From JALVIU01 sp964462295 (GTDB taxonomy: Bacteria > Atribacterota > JALVIU01), in assembly GCA_964462295.1 (NCBI GenBank), contig CAYWXH010000002.1:17912-81911 (forward strand): a stretch of DNA of 64,000 nucleotides, written 5' to 3'. Below, in pieces: positions 25,445 to 34,844 of this stretch. Each line of letters opens with the position of its first letter. The first letter of the stretch is position 1. A model generated the notes under the pieces. It was not told the origin of the DNA. It was given only the letters and a program-made list of their open reading frames with translations, and did no database searches. Both the position numbers and the translations under genes were made by a program.

Positions 25445-26378
25445 TTTGAGGGTTTTTACGGGAAATGCTAATCCTGAATTGTCTCGAGAGATTGTAGATA
25501 TCCTAGGAATCAAACTTGGAGATGCAGAGGTGGGGAGGTTTCCTGATGGAGAGGTAAGGGTAAAAATAAAAGAAAGCGTTAGGGGAATGGATGTATTTAT
25601 TATTCAACCTACTTCTCCCCCTGTAAATGAAAATCTTATGGAACTTTTGGTGATGATAGATGCTATTAAAAGGGCATCTGCAAAGAGAATAACCGTTGTT
25701 ATGCCATTTTACGGATATGCAAAACAAGATAGAAAGACCCAACCAAGAGAGCCTATATCTGCAAAACTTGTGGCAAACCTTATAACCTCTGCAGGGGCAT
25801 CTAGGATATTGACCATGGATCTTCATGCAGGACAAATCCAAGGCTTTTTTGATATTCCTGTTGACCATTTAGTAGCAGAACCCATAATTTCAAAATATAT
25901 TAAAGATAAGAACTATAACTCAAAGGATATTGTTGTCGTCTCTCCAGATGTAGGAGGAACTGCAAGGGCTCGTTCTTTTTCTGCACGTCTCAATACCCAT
26001 TTTGCCGTTATAGATAAATATCGCCCAAGCTATCTTGAGGTTGCGATAGAGCATATTGTAGGCGATGTAAAAGGAAAAATAGCTATTTTAGTCGATGATA
26101 TGATAGATACAGCAGGTTCTATTACAAAAGGAGCAGAGGCCCTTAAAAAAGAAGGCGTAGAAAAGATTATTGCAGCTGCCACTCATCCTGTATTTTCCCA
26201 TCCTGCACGAGAGAGATTAATGGGCTCACCCATAGAAGAGATTATCGTTACAAATACTATACCTATCAAGAAAGAAGATAGATTTGATAAGCTCACTATC
26301 CTTTCTGTGGCGCCACTTTTTGCAGAGGCTATTAAGAATATACATTTTAATGAATCTGTGAGTAAAATTTTTGAGTGA
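25437..26378 (+). CDS. prs: Ribose-phosphate pyrophosphokinase (PRPP synthase)
   Basis: Makes PRPP from ribose 5-phosphate and ATP. Class I enzyme of 313 residues with the PRPP-synthase signature DLHAGQIQGFFDIPVDHL (about 127-144), the flexible-loop YAKQDRKTQPREPISAKL segment (about 94-111) and the PRPP-binding loop LVDDMIDTAGSI (about 218-229). PRPP is also the substrate class of the phosphoribosyltransferase domain in the MazG fusion at 30.7 kb. The glmU-prs-rplY-pth-mfd order is that of Bacillus and clostridia. The start is ATG. Confidence 0.97.
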   Translation: MNNLRVFTGNANPELSREIVDILGIKLGDAEVGRFPDGEVRVKIKESVRGMDVFIIQPTSPPVNENLMELLVMIDAIKRASAKRITVVMPFYGYAKQDRKTQPREPISAKLVANLITSAGASRILTMDLHAGQIQGFFDIPVDHLVAEPIISKYIKDKNYNSKDIVVVSPDVGGTARARSFSARLNTHFAVIDKYRPSYLEVAIEHIVGDVKGKIAILVDDMIDTAGSITKGAEALKKEGVEKIIAAATHPVFSHPARERLMGSPIEEIIVTNTIPIKKEDRFDKLTILSVAPLFAEAIKNIHFNESVSKIFE

Positions 26379-26392
26379 TACTTGACCGGTTA

Positions 26393-26401
26393 TGATATAA
26401 T
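26393..26401 (+). promoter_or_regulatory. Possible extended -10 promoter before rplY
   Basis: TGATATAAT (TGnTATAAT) at 26393-26401, 60 bases before the rplY ATG and just after the prs stop. No good -35 is seen at the proper distance, so this is tentative. Confidence 0.35.
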
Positions 26402-26460
26402 TTTAATGCAAAAAGAGAATTAAAGGCTATAAAAACCAAATAGATGAAGGAGGATTTTTG

Positions 26461-27099
26461 ATGGAGAACTTAGTCTTAAATATTGAAAGAAGAGAAGAAC
26501 TTGGAAAAGGTGGGGCACGAAGATTAAGAAGGGCAGGATATATACCGGCTATTCTTTATTCTCCACATAAAGATGATCCAGAAGTGCCAATAAAGATCTT
26601 AAAAAAAGAATTTCATAAGATTTTTTCAGGAGATGCTGAGCATCATGTACTTAATCTCAAATTAGAAGATGAAGAACTTATGGCTGTAATAAAAGAGATA
26701 CAGAGAGATCCTATAAAAAGTGATGTACTTCATGTGGATTTCTTTAAGGTATTTAAGGGTGAAAAGGTTATAGTGGAGGTACCTATTGAACTTATAGGTG
26801 AAGCAAAAGGTGTGAAAAAAGGTGGAATACTTGAACATCTCTTGAGAGAGATAGAAATAGAGGCAATTCCATCTCAGATACCAGATGCTATTGAAGTAGA
26901 TGTTTCTGACCTTGATCTGGGAGATACTGTATTGGTTGAAGATTTGAAACTTCCTGAAGGGGTAGAGGCTATTACTCCTTTGGAAACTGCTGTAGTTTCT
27001 ATACTTTCACCTATTAAAGAAGAGACAGGAGAAGAGGTAGAGGAAGAAGAGACAGAGGAAGCTGCTCCTTCGTCTCAAGAAGAAAGCGAATCAGAATAA
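26461..27099 (+). CDS. rplY: 50S ribosomal protein L25 (Ctc/TL5 type)
   Basis: 5S rRNA-binding protein of the long Ctc/TL5 form. The N-terminal L25 domain (1-95) has the family start (LVLNIERREELGKGGARRLRRAGYIPAILY, represented by GGARRLRRAGYIPAILY). The C-terminal beta domain (95-185) follows, and the last ~28 residues are almost all Glu/Ser, a usual acidic tail. I chose the ATG at 26461, 7 bases after a clean AAGGAGG (26447-26453), over a TTG one codon earlier. It is placed between prs and pth as in Bacillus ctc, which is a general stress gene there. Confidence 0.95.
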   Translation: MENLVLNIERREELGKGGARRLRRAGYIPAILYSPHKDDPEVPIKILKKEFHKIFSGDAEHHVLNLKLEDEELMAVIKEIQRDPIKSDVLHVDFFKVFKGEKVIVEVPIELIGEAKGVKKGGILEHLLREIEIEAIPSQIPDAIEVDVSDLDLGDTVLVEDLKLPEGVEAITPLETAVVSILSPIKEETGEEVEEEETEEAAPSSQEESESE

Positions 27100-27105
27100 C
27101 CGGCA

Positions 27106-27675
27106 TTGAGACTATTAGTAGGACTTGGAAATCCTGGCCCAGAGTATATTTTTACTCGTCATAATTTTGGTTTTATGGCAATAGATTTTTTAATGCAACA
27201 GGTAGAGGGGCATATAAATTTTATAAAAGATAAAGAGGTTTATGGAGAATGGGCCAGGATTTTTATCAATAATAAAGAGGTATTCTTACTTAAACCTTCT
27301 ACTTTTATGAATTTAAGTGGTATCAGTGTAAAGACTTTTTTAGATAGGCATACTATCCCTATCTCTGACCTCCTTGTTATTTATGATGATGTAGATCTTC
27401 CTCTAGGAAAGATGAGATTGCGGAAAAAGGGCTCCTCTGGTGGACATAAAGGTATGAATTCTATTATAGAAAACCTTGACACAACAGAGTTTGCGAGACT
27501 GAGGTTAGGAATAGGACCCAAACCTTTTCATTTGGATATGGTAGATTTTGTATTAGGAAAATTCAAAGAAGAGGAGCTTATAATTGTTAAAGATGTTCTT
27601 AGAAGGGTTAAAGACTTAATTTTTACTATTTTAGATGAAGGCATTGATATAGCGATGTCTAAATTCAATGGATAA
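27106..27675 (+). CDS. pth: Peptidyl-tRNA hydrolase
   Basis: Recycles peptidyl-tRNA released from stalled ribosomes. A 189-residue bacterial Pth with LVGLGNPGPEYIFTRHNFGF at the start (catalytic His in TRHN), KPSTFMNLSGISV near residue 64, YDDVDLPLGKMRLRKKGSSGGHKGMNSI near 93-120 (key Asp in YDDVD) and RLRLGIGP. The start is a TTG in the short gap after rplY; no strong Shine-Dalgarno is visible, so translation is probably coupled. Overlaps mfd by 8 bases. Confidence 0.96.
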   Translation: MRLLVGLGNPGPEYIFTRHNFGFMAIDFLMQQVEGHINFIKDKEVYGEWARIFINNKEVFLLKPSTFMNLSGISVKTFLDRHTIPISDLLVIYDDVDLPLGKMRLRKKGSSGGHKGMNSIIENLDTTEFARLRLGIGPKPFHLDMVDFVLGKFKEEELIIVKDVLRRVKDLIFTILDEGIDIAMSKFNG

Positions 27676-30600
27676 ATGGAAAGTTTTAAATAAAACAGAA
27701 GTATCAGGTTTTGCTTATATCCTTCGGGAAATTTATACAGAAAATAAAAATATACTTATACTATTTAAAGACAGTAAAAAGGTTGAGAATTTTTTTACAG
27801 ATTTAGAGGCTTTAGGCCCCTCTATCCTCGATAATGTCCACTATTTTTATTCCTCAGGGGAGTTTCACCCAAATATATACACAAAAACGGCATCAATTCT
27901 TACACTTCATTTGAAAGAAAAGGGGATAATTTTTGTCGCAGATGCCCAGTCTCTTAAAGAGTATGTGATAGACAGAGAACAACTCTATTTTTCCCATGTC
28001 TCTCTTAAGAAAAATGCAAAGTTTAGGAGAGATTTTCTTACTGATATATTGAACAAATATGATTATGAAAGAGTAGATAGGGTAGAGAAAAGAGGAGAGT
28101 ATAGTGTAAGAGGAGGTATTATAGATTTCTATCCCTATAGTGAATTACACCCTATAAGGGTAGAGTTTTGGGGGGATGTGGTAGAATCGATTCGTGTATT
28201 TTCTGAAGAATCTCAACTTACTATGAAAAAACTTAGAGAAAAGGATATCTTCCTCGTTCACTATAAATCATCAGAAGATATATTACTAGAAGAATTGGTA
28301 AAGAATAAATTTGCACATGTGATAGTAGAGGGGGAAGACATTTCACCTTCTTTTTCATATAAAGAGATATTCTCTTTTGTACCTTTTTTCTTGGAGACAA
28401 CAGGATATAAATTTATAATAAATAATCCTCCTTCTTTTTTTGGAAAGATCCCTCTATTTGTAAAAGAGATTCATAGATTAATGGAGAAAAATTATTCAGT
28501 TAACATATTTCTCTCTACTGAAGGGCTTGTAGAGAGATTTACAGAGATAATGGAAGAGTATAACTTACCATTTACTATCAAGAGCTCTTTTGATCCATAT
28601 GATAAGGGTATTATAAATGTGATAAGGAAAGAGCTTTCCGAAGGCTTTTTCATAGAAGAGAAAAAGCTAGTAGTTTTTACAGAAAAAGAAGTTTTGGGAA
28701 GAAGGAAAAGGTCTAAATCATTACACCCTCCTACCTATCCCCAGAGAAAAAGAGTAACTTTTTCTGAATTTTCCCCAGGAGATTATGTAGTTCATAAAGA
28801 TTATGGTATAGGTATATATAGGGGGCTTATCCCTCTCCCCTCAGAAGAAGGAGAGAAAGAGTATATAGGGGTTGAATATAGAGATGGGGATATGTTATAT
28901 ATCTCTCCTCAAAAGCTGTATCTTTTAAAAAAGTACATAGGTGCTACGCCTACTTTAAATAAATTAAAAAGTGGTGAGTGGAAAAAAATAAAGGAAAAGA
29001 CGAAAAAGGAAGCTCAAGAGGTTGCAAAAAGATTGTACGAACTCTATACAGAAAGAAGTAAAAGAAAAGGTTTTGCCTTTTTGCCAGATACATTATGGCA
29101 AAGAGAACTTGAACTATCCTTCCCCTATAATGAAACAGAAGATCAAATTAAGGCATTGGAAGAGGTAAAGAGAGATATGGAAAAAGATGTACCTATGGAA
29201 AGGATAATATGTGGGGATGTAGGGTATGGTAAGACAGAGATTGCAGTGAGGGCGGCTTTTAAAGCAGTAGAGAGTGGAAAACAGGTAGCTTTTTTGGTAC
29301 CCACAACTATTCTTGCCTCGCAACATTATGAAACCTTCAGAGAAAGACTCTCTCCTTTTCCTGTAAATATAGAGATGCTATCTAGGTTTCGCTCATTAAA
29401 AGATCAGAAAAAAATAGTAAGAAAACTTAAAGAAGGGAAAATTGATATTATAATAGGGACACACAGAATCCTTCAATCTGATGTAAAGTTTAAAGATTTG
29501 GGTCTTTTGATAATTGACGAGGAACAAAGATTTGGGGTTATGCATAAAGAGAGACTAAAAGAGCTAAAGAAAAATATTGATGTGCTTGTCCTTACAGCAA
29601 CACCTATCCCACGCACCCTTTATATGGCACTTACAGGTGTTAGAGATCTAAGCCTTATAACCACTCCTCCAGAGAACCGTTTGTCGATAAAAACCTTTGT
29701 TTATAAAAAGAGCAATAAAATTATAAAAGAGGCAATCTTGCATGAGATAAATAGGGGGGGACAAGTTTTTTATGTACATAATAGGATAAAAGATTTAGAT
29801 AGCATAAAACTTAATTTAGAAACCCTTATCCCTAATCTAAGAGTTGTTATAGCCCATGGTCAGATGGATAGCTATATTCTTGAGGATATATTAATTGATT
29901 TTTGGGAAGGTAAGTATGATGTCTTACTTACGACTACTATAATTGAGATAGGTATAGATTTCCCCAATGCAAATACTATAATTATAGATGATTCCTATAG
30001 GTATGGCCTTTCCCAACTCTATCAGTTAAGGGGAAGGGTTGGGAGGTCTCATAAAAAGGCCTATGCTTATCTTCTTTATCCCTCTTATGAAAAACTGACA
30101 GGAAATTCAAAAAAGAGATTAGAGGCAATTTTTGAATATCAGGAGCTTGGGTCAGGATTTAACCTCGCACTTCGAGATTTAGAGATACGAGGGGCTGGGT
30201 CTCTCTTAGGAAAGTCCCAACATGGGTATAATGATGTAGGAATGGAACTTTATTCTGAATTTATAAGAGAGGAAATATCTGATCTTAAACATATAACAAA
30301 AGGTTCTATACAAAAAGAGTTCGACCCCGGAATTGATTATTTTATACCTTCTGACTATATTTCTTCACCCGATGAAAGGATTTATTACTATAATAGATTT
30401 CTTACTGTTAGCAGTAAAGATGAACTAAAAAGTTTAAAGGATGAACTTATTGATAGATTTGGGAGATATAAAAGAGATGTTAAGAAGATTTTTGACCTTG
30501 TTTCTTTAAAATTAGATGCAGAAAGCGTGGGATTTAATAAAATTGTAAAGGTTGGAAACCAATTAGAGTTTACAAAAGATGGAAAGGAGTATAAAATAGA

Positions 30601-30685
30601 TATTACTGACAGGAGCACTGAAGAAATCTTAGCATTAATACGAAATATTGTAAAAAAGGAGATCGAAAATGACAAAAAAGGATGA
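27668..30685 (+). CDS. mfd: Transcription-repair coupling factor Mfd
   Basis: Removes RNA polymerase stalled at lesions and recruits UvrA, whose gene lies at 4.8 kb. The 1005 residues comprise a UvrB-like N-terminal module (to ~330), the RNA polymerase interaction domain starting at FSPGDYVVHKDYGIGIYRG (about 370-388), SF2 helicase motifs (GDVGYGKTEIAVRAAFKA near 517; DEEQRFG; TATPIPRTLYMA; QLRGRVGRS) and the C-terminal TRCF domain. It is about 140 residues shorter than E. coli Mfd, mostly in the N-terminal part. The end overlaps the MazG fusion gene by 17 bases. Confidence 0.96.
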   Translation: MDKWKVLNKTEVSGFAYILREIYTENKNILILFKDSKKVENFFTDLEALGPSILDNVHYFYSSGEFHPNIYTKTASILTLHLKEKGIIFVADAQSLKEYVIDREQLYFSHVSLKKNAKFRRDFLTDILNKYDYERVDRVEKRGEYSVRGGIIDFYPYSELHPIRVEFWGDVVESIRVFSEESQLTMKKLREKDIFLVHYKSSEDILLEELVKNKFAHVIVEGEDISPSFSYKEIFSFVPFFLETTGYKFIINNPPSFFGKIPLFVKEIHRLMEKNYSVNIFLSTEGLVERFTEIMEEYNLPFTIKSSFDPYDKGIINVIRKELSEGFFIEEKKLVVFTEKEVLGRRKRSKSLHPPTYPQRKRVTFSEFSPGDYVVHKDYGIGIYRGLIPLPSEEGEKEYIGVEYRDGDMLYISPQKLYLLKKYIGATPTLNKLKSGEWKKIKEKTKKEAQEVAKRLYELYTERSKRKGFAFLPDTLWQRELELSFPYNETEDQIKALEEVKRDMEKDVPMERIICGDVGYGKTEIAVRAAFKAVESGKQVAFLVPTTILASQHYETFRERLSPFPVNIEMLSRFRSLKDQKKIVRKLKEGKIDIIIGTHRILQSDVKFKDLGLLIIDEEQRFGVMHKERLKELKKNIDVLVLTATPIPRTLYMALTGVRDLSLITTPPENRLSIKTFVYKKSNKIIKEAILHEINRGGQVFYVHNRIKDLDSIKLNLETLIPNLRVVIAHGQMDSYILEDILIDFWEGKYDVLLTTTIIEIGIDFPNANTIIIDDSYRYGLSQLYQLRGRVGRSHKKAYAYLLYPSYEKLTGNSKKRLEAIFEYQELGSGFNLALRDLEIRGAGSLLGKSQHGYNDVGMELYSEFIREEISDLKHITKGSIQKEFDPGIDYFIPSDYISSPDERIYYYNRFLTVSSKDELKSLKDELIDRFGRYKRDVKKIFDLVSLKLDAESVGFNKIVKVGNQLEFTKDGKEYKIDITDRSTEEILALIRNIVKKEIENDKKG

Positions 30686-31484
30686 CTTTGGTCTTGCCGG
30701 GCTTATAGAGATAATAGAAAAATTAAGGGGAGAAGGAGGTTGCCCTTGGGATAGGGCTCAAGATTTAGATTCGATACGAGAAAACATAATGGAAGAAGCC
30801 AGAGAGGTGGTAGATGCCATAGATGAGGGGGATTCAAACCATCTGAAAGAAGAATTGGGAGATCTCTTGTTTCTTGTGCTTTTTGCAACCTCTATGGCAA
30901 AAGAGAAGGGTTTTTTTGATTACAAAGATGTTATAAAAGGTATCTCTTCCAAATTAATATATAGACACCCACATGTATTTGGTAATAAAAGTGCCGATAC
31001 AAAAGAAGAGGCACTTTCTATATGGAAAGAGCAGAAAAACAAGGGTGCGCAGAAGGGGAAAGGTAAGAAACTACCATTTTTCTCTATTATGCTTAAATTA
31101 GAAGAAAAACTTCCCTTGTTGCTTAATGAAAACTTTGATATAATTATTGGGATAAAGAGAGGTGGTATTATACCTTCTTCTATTTTGGCTTATAAGTTAG
31201 ATTTGCCGCTTTCCTTTGTGGGATTAAGACTTTATGAGGATGGTCCTATGCCAAAGCGTATTTATAAAAATCCTGAAGTTTTGGATATACCTCCTCATGA
31301 CCTCCTAAAGGGTAAAAAGGTATTATTGGTAGATGATATAGAAAATACGGGTGATACTATGAGAAAGGCAAAAGAGATAGTATCTCCTTCGGTAAAAGAT
31401 ATAAAGACTTTCTCTGTAATAGGTAAACATACAGATTATTATCTTTTCCTAAAAGAAGGGTGTGTAAAGCTGCCATGGTTTTAA
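30669..31484 (+). CDS. Fusion: MazG nucleotide pyrophosphohydrolase + phosphoribosyltransferase
   Basis: Two domains in one 271-residue frame. Residues 1-122 are a MazG domain: GGCPWD (23-28), the EExxE metal helix MEEAREVVDAID (41-52), the second metal helix EELGDLLFLVLF (61-72) and RHPHVFG (99-105). MazG hydrolyses NTPs to NMP and PPi. A basic linker (123-135) leads to a type I phosphoribosyltransferase domain (about 138-271) with GIKRGGIIPS (161-170) and the PRPP loop VLLVDDIENTGDTM (218-231), ending VKLPWF, much like xanthine/hypoxanthine-type enzymes. There is no stop or frameshift between them. Normal MazG is ~260 residues with a second MazG repeat, which the PRT replaces here. A role in purine salvage or nucleotide clean-up is inference. 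Confidence 0.88.
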   Translation: MTKKDDFGLAGLIEIIEKLRGEGGCPWDRAQDLDSIRENIMEEAREVVDAIDEGDSNHLKEELGDLLFLVLFATSMAKEKGFFDYKDVIKGISSKLIYRHPHVFGNKSADTKEEALSIWKEQKNKGAQKGKGKKLPFFSIMLKLEEKLPLLLNENFDIIIGIKRGGIIPSSILAYKLDLPLSFVGLRLYEDGPMPKRIYKNPEVLDIPPHDLLKGKKVLLVDDIENTGDTMRKAKEIVSPSVKDIKTFSVIGKHTDYYLFLKEGCVKLPWF

Positions 31485-33019
31485 AGCGAATTATTTTATA
31501 TTTCCTTTTATTTTCCATCTTTTTTCTTTTTATGCCTTTTTCTTCATTTGCTAGAGAGATAAAAAAGGGTAAAGATATAGAAGATATTATTATAACCAAC
31601 CTTCAAGAACAACTTAAAGTAGAGGTATTTTATAGAAAAAAAAGTGGAAGTATATTTTCTGGATTTAGTTTTTATGATGTTTCTATTTATAAAAATAATA
31701 AAGAAATTTTAAAGATCAAAAAATTAGTTTGGAAGCCCAATATAAAAAAGGTTTTAAATCCTCTTGCCTTACTCAAGTCTTTCTCTATTCAATGTGTAAA
31801 TCCTGTCTTTATATATTATCAAAATAAAAGTGATATGGGACATTATCCAAATTTAAATATTGACACATTTAAGGATTTTTTTAAAAAAATAAGGGATTAT
31901 GACATAGAGATAAATATAGTAAAAGGATATATAAAGGGATTATATAAATTTCCTATCTACCTAAATGGTAGGATAAAATGGAAAAAGATGCTATCTTTTA
32001 ATGATTTTAATTTAAGAATAAAAGAGGAAAATAGTAATTTGAATATAAATGGTGATCTTGATCCATTACTTAAAAATGAGAGTACATCACTTAGTGTGAA
32101 AGCTTCTCATATACCATCTTTTATCCCTTCTTATTTTAAGGGAAAGATGAGTTTTGTCCTTTCTTTTTCCCCTTTGAATGATAATTTAAAGACTCAAGGT
32201 AGGGTAGATTTAGAAAAGGGTTGTGTATATATAAAAGAAGGTAGTGATATAGATAGATTCTTCTTAAATCCTTACCTTGATTTAATAGTAAAGGCAGATA
32301 AAAATATAGAGATAAAAGGTGGTAAATCTTATGATTTTATAGGTAAGGGTTTGTTTAGAGTAGGTTCTTCTCTCAAGATTCCTAAGATAACAGGAAAGTT
32401 TTTTATTGACACAGGGAAGATTCTTTTTGGAAATAGGTATTTCAAAGTAACCTCAGGTACCATTGAATTTACAGATTTTACTTATCTTAATCCATTGATT
32501 AACATAAGTGCACAAGGAAATATAGATGGTGTAAAGATATTTGCTCAGATAGGTGGCTTTGCAAGGGCTCCAAAGGTAAGACTTACCTCTATACCTTATT
32601 TTTCTCAAGATGAGCTTTCTTCTCTTATAGTACTAGGCACAAAAATAGAGGATTATCAAAGAGAGAACCTTAATGAATTTTTAACAGGAGAATCTTTAAA
32701 TATAGCCTTTAGAAGTTTAAGTTTAAAGTTTATGAATTCATTAAATGAAATAGGGAGAAAATATTTTGGATTAGATACATTATCTTTAGAACCCTCTTTT
32801 GAGGTATACAAAGAGGATATAATAAAAACAAGACTTACATTAAAGGTAGGAAAATATATAGGAAAAGATTTCTATATAAAATACGAAAGAGTTCTTACTC
32901 CCTATGTTAATGACATCTTTGGTTTTGAACTTTATCCTGGGAAAGGGTTTTATTTTGATTTTTCAATAGATAAAAAGAGTAATATTCAAGTAGAATTAGT
33001 CTATGAATATACATTTTAG
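31475..33019 (+). CDS. Short TamB-like translocation/assembly protein (DUF490)
   Basis: A 514-residue protein with a signal peptide (MVLKRI, hydrophobic core, cut after SSFA) and beta-rich body. From about residue 300 it matches the TamB C-terminal domain: GTIEFTDFTYLNPLINISAQG, then YFSQDELSSLIVLG, and the final beta-strands LKVGKYIGKDFYIKYERVL and VELVYEYTF. TamB proteins bridge the two membranes and help insert outer-membrane proteins or move phospholipid. E. coli TamB is about 1,260 residues, so the long beta-taco region is heavily shortened. I prefer the ATG at 31475 (10-base overlap with the fusion gene) to a GTG at 31460, because it gives a clean signal peptide. BamA follows. Confidence 0.8.
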   Translation: MVLKRIILYFLLFSIFFLFMPFSSFAREIKKGKDIEDIIITNLQEQLKVEVFYRKKSGSIFSGFSFYDVSIYKNNKEILKIKKLVWKPNIKKVLNPLALLKSFSIQCVNPVFIYYQNKSDMGHYPNLNIDTFKDFFKKIRDYDIEINIVKGYIKGLYKFPIYLNGRIKWKKMLSFNDFNLRIKEENSNLNINGDLDPLLKNESTSLSVKASHIPSFIPSYFKGKMSFVLSFSPLNDNLKTQGRVDLEKGCVYIKEGSDIDRFFLNPYLDLIVKADKNIEIKGGKSYDFIGKGLFRVGSSLKIPKITGKFFIDTGKILFGNRYFKVTSGTIEFTDFTYLNPLINISAQGNIDGVKIFAQIGGFARAPKVRLTSIPYFSQDELSSLIVLGTKIEDYQRENLNEFLTGESLNIAFRSLSLKFMNSLNEIGRKYFGLDTLSLEPSFEVYKEDIIKTRLTLKVGKYIGKDFYIKYERVLTPYVNDIFGFELYPGKGFYFDFSIDKKSNIQVELVYEYTF

Positions 33020-33082
33020 GGTAGCCTTATTTGTAAAAGTATGGTAAAATATATTCAATCTTAAATTTTACCTGTAACTATA

Positions 33083-33111
33083 TTGAAATATTAGGTTTTT
33101 TAAAATATTAA
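33083..33111 (+). promoter_or_regulatory. Possible promoter before bamA
   Basis: TTGAAA (33083-33088), 17 bases, TATTAA (33106-33111) within the 119-base gap between the tamB-like gene and bamA. The region is AT-rich, so the match is weak. Confidence 0.3.
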
Positions 33112-33138
33112 ACTTTAAATTGAAAGGAGGTCTTGATT

Positions 33139-34812
33139 TTGAATAAAAAGATATTATTTTTTCTTGTGACAATTTTGGTTGTACTTATTTTTTCTTCTCT
33201 TGCATTTAGTCAGGCACGATACAAAGTATTAAAGATAGAAATTCAAGGAAACAAAAATATAGCTACCTCTTATATACTAACCGCCATTAATATGAAAATA
33301 GGTGACTATATTGCCAAGGCAGATATCCAAAAAGAGATTCAAAACATTATGAACCTTGGATATTTTCAAGAAGTGAAAGCTAAGGCTTTTCCAGAAAAAG
33401 ATGGCGTGAGGGTAGTTTTTATAGTGAGAGAAAATCCAGTAATTAAATCTATTACAATTAAAGGTTCTACAGTATTTTCTGAGGATGAATTAAAAAATAT
33501 CATGATTCTGGCCCCAGGTCAGGTATTAAATAAAAAGATTTTAAATCGAGACCTAAATAGAATTACAAAATACTATCAGGAAAAGGGCTATATTCTTTCT
33601 GGTATCGGGAGTATAAAATTTGAAAATGGAAATTTGACCATTACCCTTTTTGAAGGCATTTTAGATAAAATTGATATAATAGGAGACATAAAAGTTAAAG
33701 AATGGGTTGTACGTAAGGCTTTAAACCTGAAAACAGGAGAGCTTTTTAATTTTAATAAGGTAAAAAAGGCCTTACAGAGGGTTTACAATCTTGGATTTTT
33801 TAATGATGTAAAGATGAAAATTTTAAAGGGAAGTAGTCCCGAGAAGTTAACCCTTGAAATTATCTTAGAGGAGAAAAATACAGGAAAAGCAGGTATAGGA
33901 ATAGGTTATAATACTGAACAGGGCCTTTTGGGTTTCATTTCCTATTCTGAGAAGAATTTTGGTGGTAATGCACAGGAAATTACAGCAAAATGGGAATTTG
34001 GCGCAAGAACTACATATAAGGTTTCCTTCTATGACCCTTGGTTTTTAAAATCTAACAATTCTTTTAAGCTTGAAGTTTATGATACTGCAAAAAGTCATAA
34101 AAATTACGGTGATTCTGGTGATGTTATAGGAGAATACAAAGAAGAACGAATAGGGGGAGATATTACTATAGGAACCCCGATAAATGAAGATATGAAACTT
34201 TATCTTACGTATAAGGCCGAAAATGTTACAATTACCCCAATAGAGGGAGAGACCCCAGATGATCTAGCAGGCAAAATAAGATCTCTTACTCCTGTATTTG
34301 TGTATGATACGAGAGATAATATCTTTGATCCTAAAAAAGGTACTTATGATGTTGTATCCTTAGAATATGCAGGAGGATTTTTAGATGGAGATTATGACTT
34401 TTTAAAGGTAAGTGGAACATTTGCAGGATATTTTAATGTGATAAGTGATCAGGTATTAGCCCTTAGAGTTATGGGAGGTACTGCCAATGCTTCATTACCA
34501 TCCTTTGAAAAATTTGAATTGGGTGGAGTAAATACCTTAAGGGGCTATAATTTGGGAGAATTTAGAGGCGATAATATGCTTTTGTTTAATTTGGAATACC
34601 GTATTCCCCTTGCTACTAATTTTCAGGGTGTGCTGTTTGTAGATTATGGAAGCGTATGGGATTATGGTGCATCTTTAGATTTTGATGACTTTAAGCTTGG
34701 TAAGGGCATAGGCATAAGGGTAGATACCCCATTGGGTCCTATAAGATTAGACTATGGTATGTCTGAGGAGAGACATGGTAGTCTCTATTTCAGCATAGGT
34801 CATACATTTTAG
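33139..34812 (+). CDS. bamA: Outer membrane protein assembly factor BamA
   Basis: Omp85-family barrel that inserts outer-membrane proteins. It has a signal peptide (MNKKILFF..., cut near SQA), then three POTRA domains (about 27-100, 101-170, 171-245; repeated GN-x-I and LGYFQEV / LGFFNDV endings) instead of the five of Proteobacteria. A C-terminal 16-strand-type barrel (about 250-557) contains FELGGVNTLRGYNLGEFRGDN, the conserved VRGY-like loop (LRGY here), and ends in Phe (YFSIGHTF), the usual outer-membrane signal. The start is a TTG at 33139, 8 bases after AAAGGAGG; a TTG at 33133 is too close to that site. It opens the envelope block. Confidence 0.95.
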   Translation: MNKKILFFLVTILVVLIFSSLAFSQARYKVLKIEIQGNKNIATSYILTAINMKIGDYIAKADIQKEIQNIMNLGYFQEVKAKAFPEKDGVRVVFIVRENPVIKSITIKGSTVFSEDELKNIMILAPGQVLNKKILNRDLNRITKYYQEKGYILSGIGSIKFENGNLTITLFEGILDKIDIIGDIKVKEWVVRKALNLKTGELFNFNKVKKALQRVYNLGFFNDVKMKILKGSSPEKLTLEIILEEKNTGKAGIGIGYNTEQGLLGFISYSEKNFGGNAQEITAKWEFGARTTYKVSFYDPWFLKSNNSFKLEVYDTAKSHKNYGDSGDVIGEYKEERIGGDITIGTPINEDMKLYLTYKAENVTITPIEGETPDDLAGKIRSLTPVFVYDTRDNIFDPKKGTYDVVSLEYAGGFLDGDYDFLKVSGTFAGYFNVISDQVLALRVMGGTANASLPSFEKFELGGVNTLRGYNLGEFRGDNMLLFNLEYRIPLATNFQGVLFVDYGSVWDYGASLDFDDFKLGKGIGIRVDTPLGPIRLDYGMSEERHGSLYFSIGHTF

Positions 34813-34844
34813 ATTTAGATAATTAAGAATGGAGGTTTTTTAAA

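Noticed and set aside
26382..26401. TTGACC...TATAAT as a full promoter before rplY
   Set aside because: The spacer is only 8 bases. Only the extended -10 was kept, at low confidence.
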